Assembly (NCBI GenBank): GCA_027038695.1
Contig: JALWHA010000246.1
Location: forward strand, 1-8,567
Length of the DNA stretch: 8,567 nucleotides
Direction: 5' to 3'
Origin: Acidobacteriota bacterium
GTDB lineage: Bacteria > Acidobacteriota > Holophagae > Thermotomaculales > Thermotomaculaceae
A program made the position numbers and the translations under genes. Positions 6,116 to 8,567 of this stretch are shown piece by piece. The notes under the pieces are model-generated. The model was not told the DNA's origin, did no database searches, and saw only the letters and a program-made list of their open reading frames with translations. Within the stretch, counting starts at the first letter, position 1. Each line of letters starts with the position of its first letter.

Positions 6116-7462
6116 TTAAGGAATTTTCTTTTCGGAGATTAATTTTTTTAAAACATCTTCCGACGTAAAGGCAAAGTAAGGGTGGGATGTTTTCGGGGTT
6201 AATTCCGGATGTGACGAGTAATGGTAGCCTATAACATCGTAAAGGTTTGCTTTCATTAAAATCAACTGGGTAGCCGTTTCAATAAAGCCTGCGGGGTTAA
6301 ATTTACCTACAAGTTCCGCACCTATAAATTGCAGGTTGTCTTTTCTATAGATCACTTTTACAAAAACCTTTCTGTGGTTCGGCATATTTGCGTACATACA
6401 GGTTGATTCCCCGTATCCGGCAAGAACTTCAAATCCCGAGTCTATTGCGTCTTTTTCCGTCAGTCCCGCACTTCCTATTGCTATTTCTCCTACCTTTGTA
6501 ACGGTAGCGTTTATCACTCCCTCATAAGGCTTCTTTATACCTGCAAAGTTAAGGCCTAATAGCCTCGCCATCTGCCCCGCATTTGAGCCTAATTTACCGG
6601 GATACGGATTGCCTGTAAGAAAGTGCTTTGTTTCAATGCAATCACCAATTGCGTAAATATCTTTAACCCCTGTTTCAAAGAATTCGTTCACCACAATGCC
6701 GTGTTTTGATGTTTTTAATCCGAATTTCTCAGCATAATCAACAAGCGGCCTGACCCCTACGGCTGAAAGAACAGCATCGGTTTTAATCTTTTCCCCGTTA
6801 TCCAGTTCAATACCTTCAACCTTTTCATTGCCTAAAAATTTAATCGCTTTTCTTCCCGTCAATAGTTTAATTCCCGATTCTTTTATATGCTCTTCTAACA
6901 TTTGAATTATCTTTTCGTCATTTCTTCCGCCTAAAATATGAGGCATTAGTTCTATGACGGTAATGTTTTTCCCCATATTTTTTAAAGCAACCGCAAATTC
7001 TAATCCTATATATCCCGCTCCCAAAACTACAATGTCATTTATCCCTTTTAGGATTTCCATTGTTACTTTCAGGTCAACCGTTTTTCTAACCTTTAAGATG
7101 TTTTTTAAATTACTTCCCGGTATATCGGGGATAACCTGGTCTGTTCCCGTGGCAAATATCAATTTATCGTAGTAATATTTATTCCCTTTCTCGGTTAATA
7201 CGTATTTTTCTTCGGGGTCTCCGTCTATTACTTTGTCAACGATAATCGGGGTACCCCATCGGGTAACTATCTCTTCTTTTATCAACCCTTTTTGCCACGG
7301 TATTTCGCCTTCAACAATATACGGTGTTCCGCAGTGGTTAACTATTCTCTCTTCTTCTCTGATAACCGCCGTTTTTACCCCTTTATGGAAAAAATGAATA
7401 TACTTATTTAAAATCCTTGATGCCGGGCCGCCCCCAGCTATTATGAAATCAAACCGTTCCAT
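6116..7462 (-). CDS. CoA-disulfide reductase / NADH oxidase-like FAD-dependent pyridine nucleotide-disulfide oxidoreductase
   Basis: This is a two-dinucleotide-domain flavoprotein that passes electrons from NAD(P)H through FAD to a disulfide, polysulfide or oxygen. The N-terminal FAD fold shows IIAGGGPAS (7-15). The redox-active single Cys44 sits in NHCGTPYIVEGE, matching the CxxPY site of CoA-disulfide reductases and NADH oxidases rather than the CxxxxC pair of glutathione or lipoamide reductases. The NAD(P)H fold is VVLGAGYIGLEFAVAL (145-160). Glu171 at the end of the second strand (VIELMPH) favours NADH over NADPH. The second FAD motif is IYAIGDC (269-275). The C-terminal dimerisation domain (about 320-448) includes GYHYSSHPELTP. 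No rhodanese domain is attached. The length (448) is usual for the family. GGGGAGGTGCTATG gives a strong ribosome binding site at 7473-7466. It follows the deacetylase gene after 106 bp. The actual substrate (CoA disulfide, polysulfide, O2 or peroxide) cannot be chosen from sequence alone. Confidence 0.93.
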   Translation of the reverse strand: MERFDFIIAGGGPASRILNKYIHFFHKGVKTAVIREEERIVNHCGTPYIVEGEIPWQKGLIKEEIVTRWGTPIIVDKVIDGDPEEKYVLTEKGNKYYYDKLIFATGTDQVIPDIPGSNLKNILKVRKTVDLKVTMEILKGINDIVVLGAGYIGLEFAVALKNMGKNITVIELMPHILGGRNDEKIIQMLEEHIKESGIKLLTGRKAIKFLGNEKVEGIELDNGEKIKTDAVLSAVGVRPLVDYAEKFGLKTSKHGIVVNEFFETGVKDIYAIGDCIETKHFLTGNPYPGKLGSNAGQMARLLGLNFAGIKKPYEGVINATVTKVGEIAIGSAGLTEKDAIDSGFEVLAGYGESTCMYANMPNHRKVFVKVIYRKDNLQFIGAELVGKFNPAGFIETATQLILMKANLYDVIGYHYSSHPELTPKTSHPYFAFTSEDVLKKLISEKKIP

Positions 7463-7512
7463 AGCACCTCCCCTTTTCTTATAATTAGAATTTGTATTTT
7501 TAAATAAGGTTA

Positions 7513-7554
7513 CAAAAAAACAGGTGCAAAAAACAATAAATATTCAAAAAACAA
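7513..7554 (-). repeat. Three spaced T-tract repeats between deacetylase and flavoprotein genes
   Basis: On the minus strand the 10-mer TTGTTTTTTG occurs at 7554-7545 and again at 7536-7527, starting 18 bp apart. A near copy, TGTTTTTTTG, lies at 7522-7513. They sit in the 106-bp gap upstream of the flavoprotein gene. No GC-rich terminator hairpin and no convincing -35/-10 pair were found in this gap. The runs could be intrinsic bends, an UP-type element or a weak U-rich termination region for the deacetylase transcript. Confidence 0.35.
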
Positions 7555-7568
7555 GATTATTAAACAAG

Positions 7569-8567
7569 TCAATACCACCAATACCTTGCGAGAGAGTCCA
7601 AAAGTATCTGTACTCTGTCGTTGTTTGTTTCTTCTATCTCTTTTTTCCTCGGTATAGGTTCAAACGGGGTTTCGGGGTCGTGTAATTTATTTGAGATTTT
7701 TTTATTTAAATATTCTTCCCATTTATTTAGTACATTTTCGGGAATATCTTCGGGGATTTGATTTTCTGAAATCAAAAGGCTTAAGATTGACCATATCCTT
7801 GCAGAGGCAAAGAAATTGTATCCCCCGCCTAATGTGAAGATTATTCTTCCTTCTGTGTATTTATCTGCAAAGTTCAGAATTTTTCTAAATATTTTCTCAA
7901 AGTCATAAGTTGTTAGCATTAAATCTGCTAATGGGTCTGAAAAGTGTGCATCCGCCCCTGCCTGAACAAATATAATCTGTGGTTTATACCATTGAATTGC
8001 GGGGGTTAATATTTTCTCTAAGAGTTGAAGGTAATTCTCCCCTTCGGTGAATGGCTCAATCGGCAGGTTTATTGATGTTGCCCTTCCCATTCCTTCGCCT
8101 ATTTCATAAAGCCATCCGCTTCCGGGAAAGAGGTATTCTCCAGATTCATGTATGGATATTGTCATAACCTTATCGTTATTGTAAAAGGCTTGCTGCACCC
8201 CGTCTCCGTGGTGTGCGTCAATGTCAAGGTATAGTATGTGAAACCCTTTGTTAGTTAAATACTTTAAAGCAAATGCTATGTCGTTGTAAAGGCAAAAGCC
8301 TGATGCTGTGTTTTTCTTTGCGTGGTGAAGCCCCCCGCCTAAGTTTAATGCCCTTTTTGTTTTCCCTTCTGCAACCGATTTGGCGGCAAGCAATGTTCCT
8401 GCGCACATCCACCTTGCACCTTCTCCCATCCCCTTTATAACAGGGTTGTCTGCGGTGTTTAAGCCGAATTTTTCAATATCCTCAATAACCTTTCCCTTTA
8501 AAGCAAGTTCAACCGCTTCTATGTATTTACCAGAGTGTATTGCTTCAAGTTCTTGAGGTGAAACAGG
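7569..8567 (-). CDS. acuC: AcuC-like HDAC-family deacetylase, 5' end cut by window edge
   Basis: The frame is open to the right edge (8567), so the true start lies outside. The internal ATG at 8429 is not the start, because the 46 codons before it continue the family pattern: LEAIHSGKYIEAVE and then FGLNTADNPVIKGM, the AcuC-type 'FGLGTxDNPVFxGM' segment. About 332 residues are visible. Catalytic features of zinc-dependent (class I-like) deacetylases are complete: the His dyad in GGGLHHA, zinc ligands in YLDIDAHHGDG (Asp and first His) and in QAGADAHFSDP (the Asp of GAD), and the transition-state Tyr in LGGGYN. AcuC in Bacillus removes acetyl groups from acetyl-CoA synthetase lysines and thus restores its activity. 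No acetyltransferase (AcuA) or synthetase gene is visible here, so the substrate is unproven. The protein is cytoplasmic. The short C-terminus ends ARYWWY. The family is certain; the acuC name is by similarity only. Confidence 0.93.
   Translation of the reverse strand, partial: PVSPQELEAIHSGKYIEAVELALKGKVIEDIEKFGLNTADNPVIKGMGEGARWMCAGTLLAAKSVAEGKTKRALNLGGGLHHAKKNTASGFCLYNDIAFALKYLTNKGFHILYLDIDAHHGDGVQQAFYNNDKVMTISIHESGEYLFPGSGWLYEIGEGMGRATSINLPIEPFTEGENYLQLLEKILTPAIQWYKPQIIFVQAGADAHFSDPLADLMLTTYDFEKIFRKILNFADKYTEGRIIFTLGGGYNFFASARIWSILSLLISENQIPEDIPENVLNKWEEYLNKKISNKLHDPETPFEPIPRKKEIEETNNDRVQILLDSLARYWWY

Noticed and set aside
6954..7172. Plus-strand frame of 72 codons inside the flavoprotein gene
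   Set aside because: It is antisense to the NAD-binding fold, with no start signal or motif.
8427..8429. ATG as possible start of the deacetylase
   Set aside because: The 46 upstream codons stay open to the edge and encode the conserved AcuC segment (YIEAVE, FGLNTADNP), so this Met is internal.
1..8567. Mobile element, CRISPR array, tRNA or riboswitch
   Set aside because: No transposase or integrase frame, terminal repeats, regular spacer array or tRNA-like fold was seen; the leaders are too short for a riboswitch.

Overview
This is an AT-rich chromosomal window, roughly 35-40% GC by eye, from a bacterium that is probably diderm. The envelope-directed content supports this: four predicted exported proteins (one a possible lipoprotein), a membrane histidine kinase and a LytM/M23 peptidase. 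Clear AGGAG/GGAGG ribosome binding sites precede most transcription-unit starts. I cannot fix the phylum. The M23 protein has the architecture I associate with Bacteroidota-type M23 proteins, whereas the kinase H-box (HEFKN) and the NtrC-type regulator recall Acidobacteriota and deltaproteobacterial-type systems. There are no rRNA or tRNA genes, CRISPR arrays, insertion sequences or phage genes. Coding density is high and no gap reaches 300 bp.

Layout. (1) Positions 1-1090, minus strand: a tight three-gene cluster of small secreted proteins. In transcription order these are an NTF2-like putative lipoprotein, a secreted beta-rich protein of unknown function, and a secreted protein that runs off the left edge and resembles the N-terminus of bacterial transglutaminase-elicitor-like proteins. 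(2) 1091-1248: a divergent promoter region with three copies of a TTTTTAG-type element. (3) 1249-1809, plus strand: an exported chalcone-isomerase-like protein followed by a strong intrinsic terminator. (4) 1874-6062, plus strand: a histidine kinase, an NtrC-type sigma54 response regulator and an M23 peptidase, each pair joined by a four-base ATGA overlap. (5) 6061-6089: a terminator serving the convergent minus-strand unit. (6) 6116-8567, minus strand: an AcuC/HDAC-family deacetylase, whose start is cut by the right edge, followed by a CoA-disulfide-reductase/NADH-oxidase-like flavoprotein.

How the parts may work together. The overlaps make the kinase, regulator and peptidase the best-supported functional unit: a cytoplasmic PAS signal would drive phosphorylation of a sigma54 activator, and an envelope peptidase is co-produced with it. 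No -24/-12 promoter was found in the window, so the regulator's targets are probably elsewhere. The three-gene secreted cluster faces the chalcone-isomerase-like gene across a shared region whose repeats could bind one regulator. AcuC and the flavoprotein suggest acetyl-CoA/acetylation and thiol or CoA redox metabolism, but a functional link between them is only inferred. Nothing here proves a wholly new system. The most promising leads are the regulator-peptidase operon, the secreted cluster and the repeated operator-like element.
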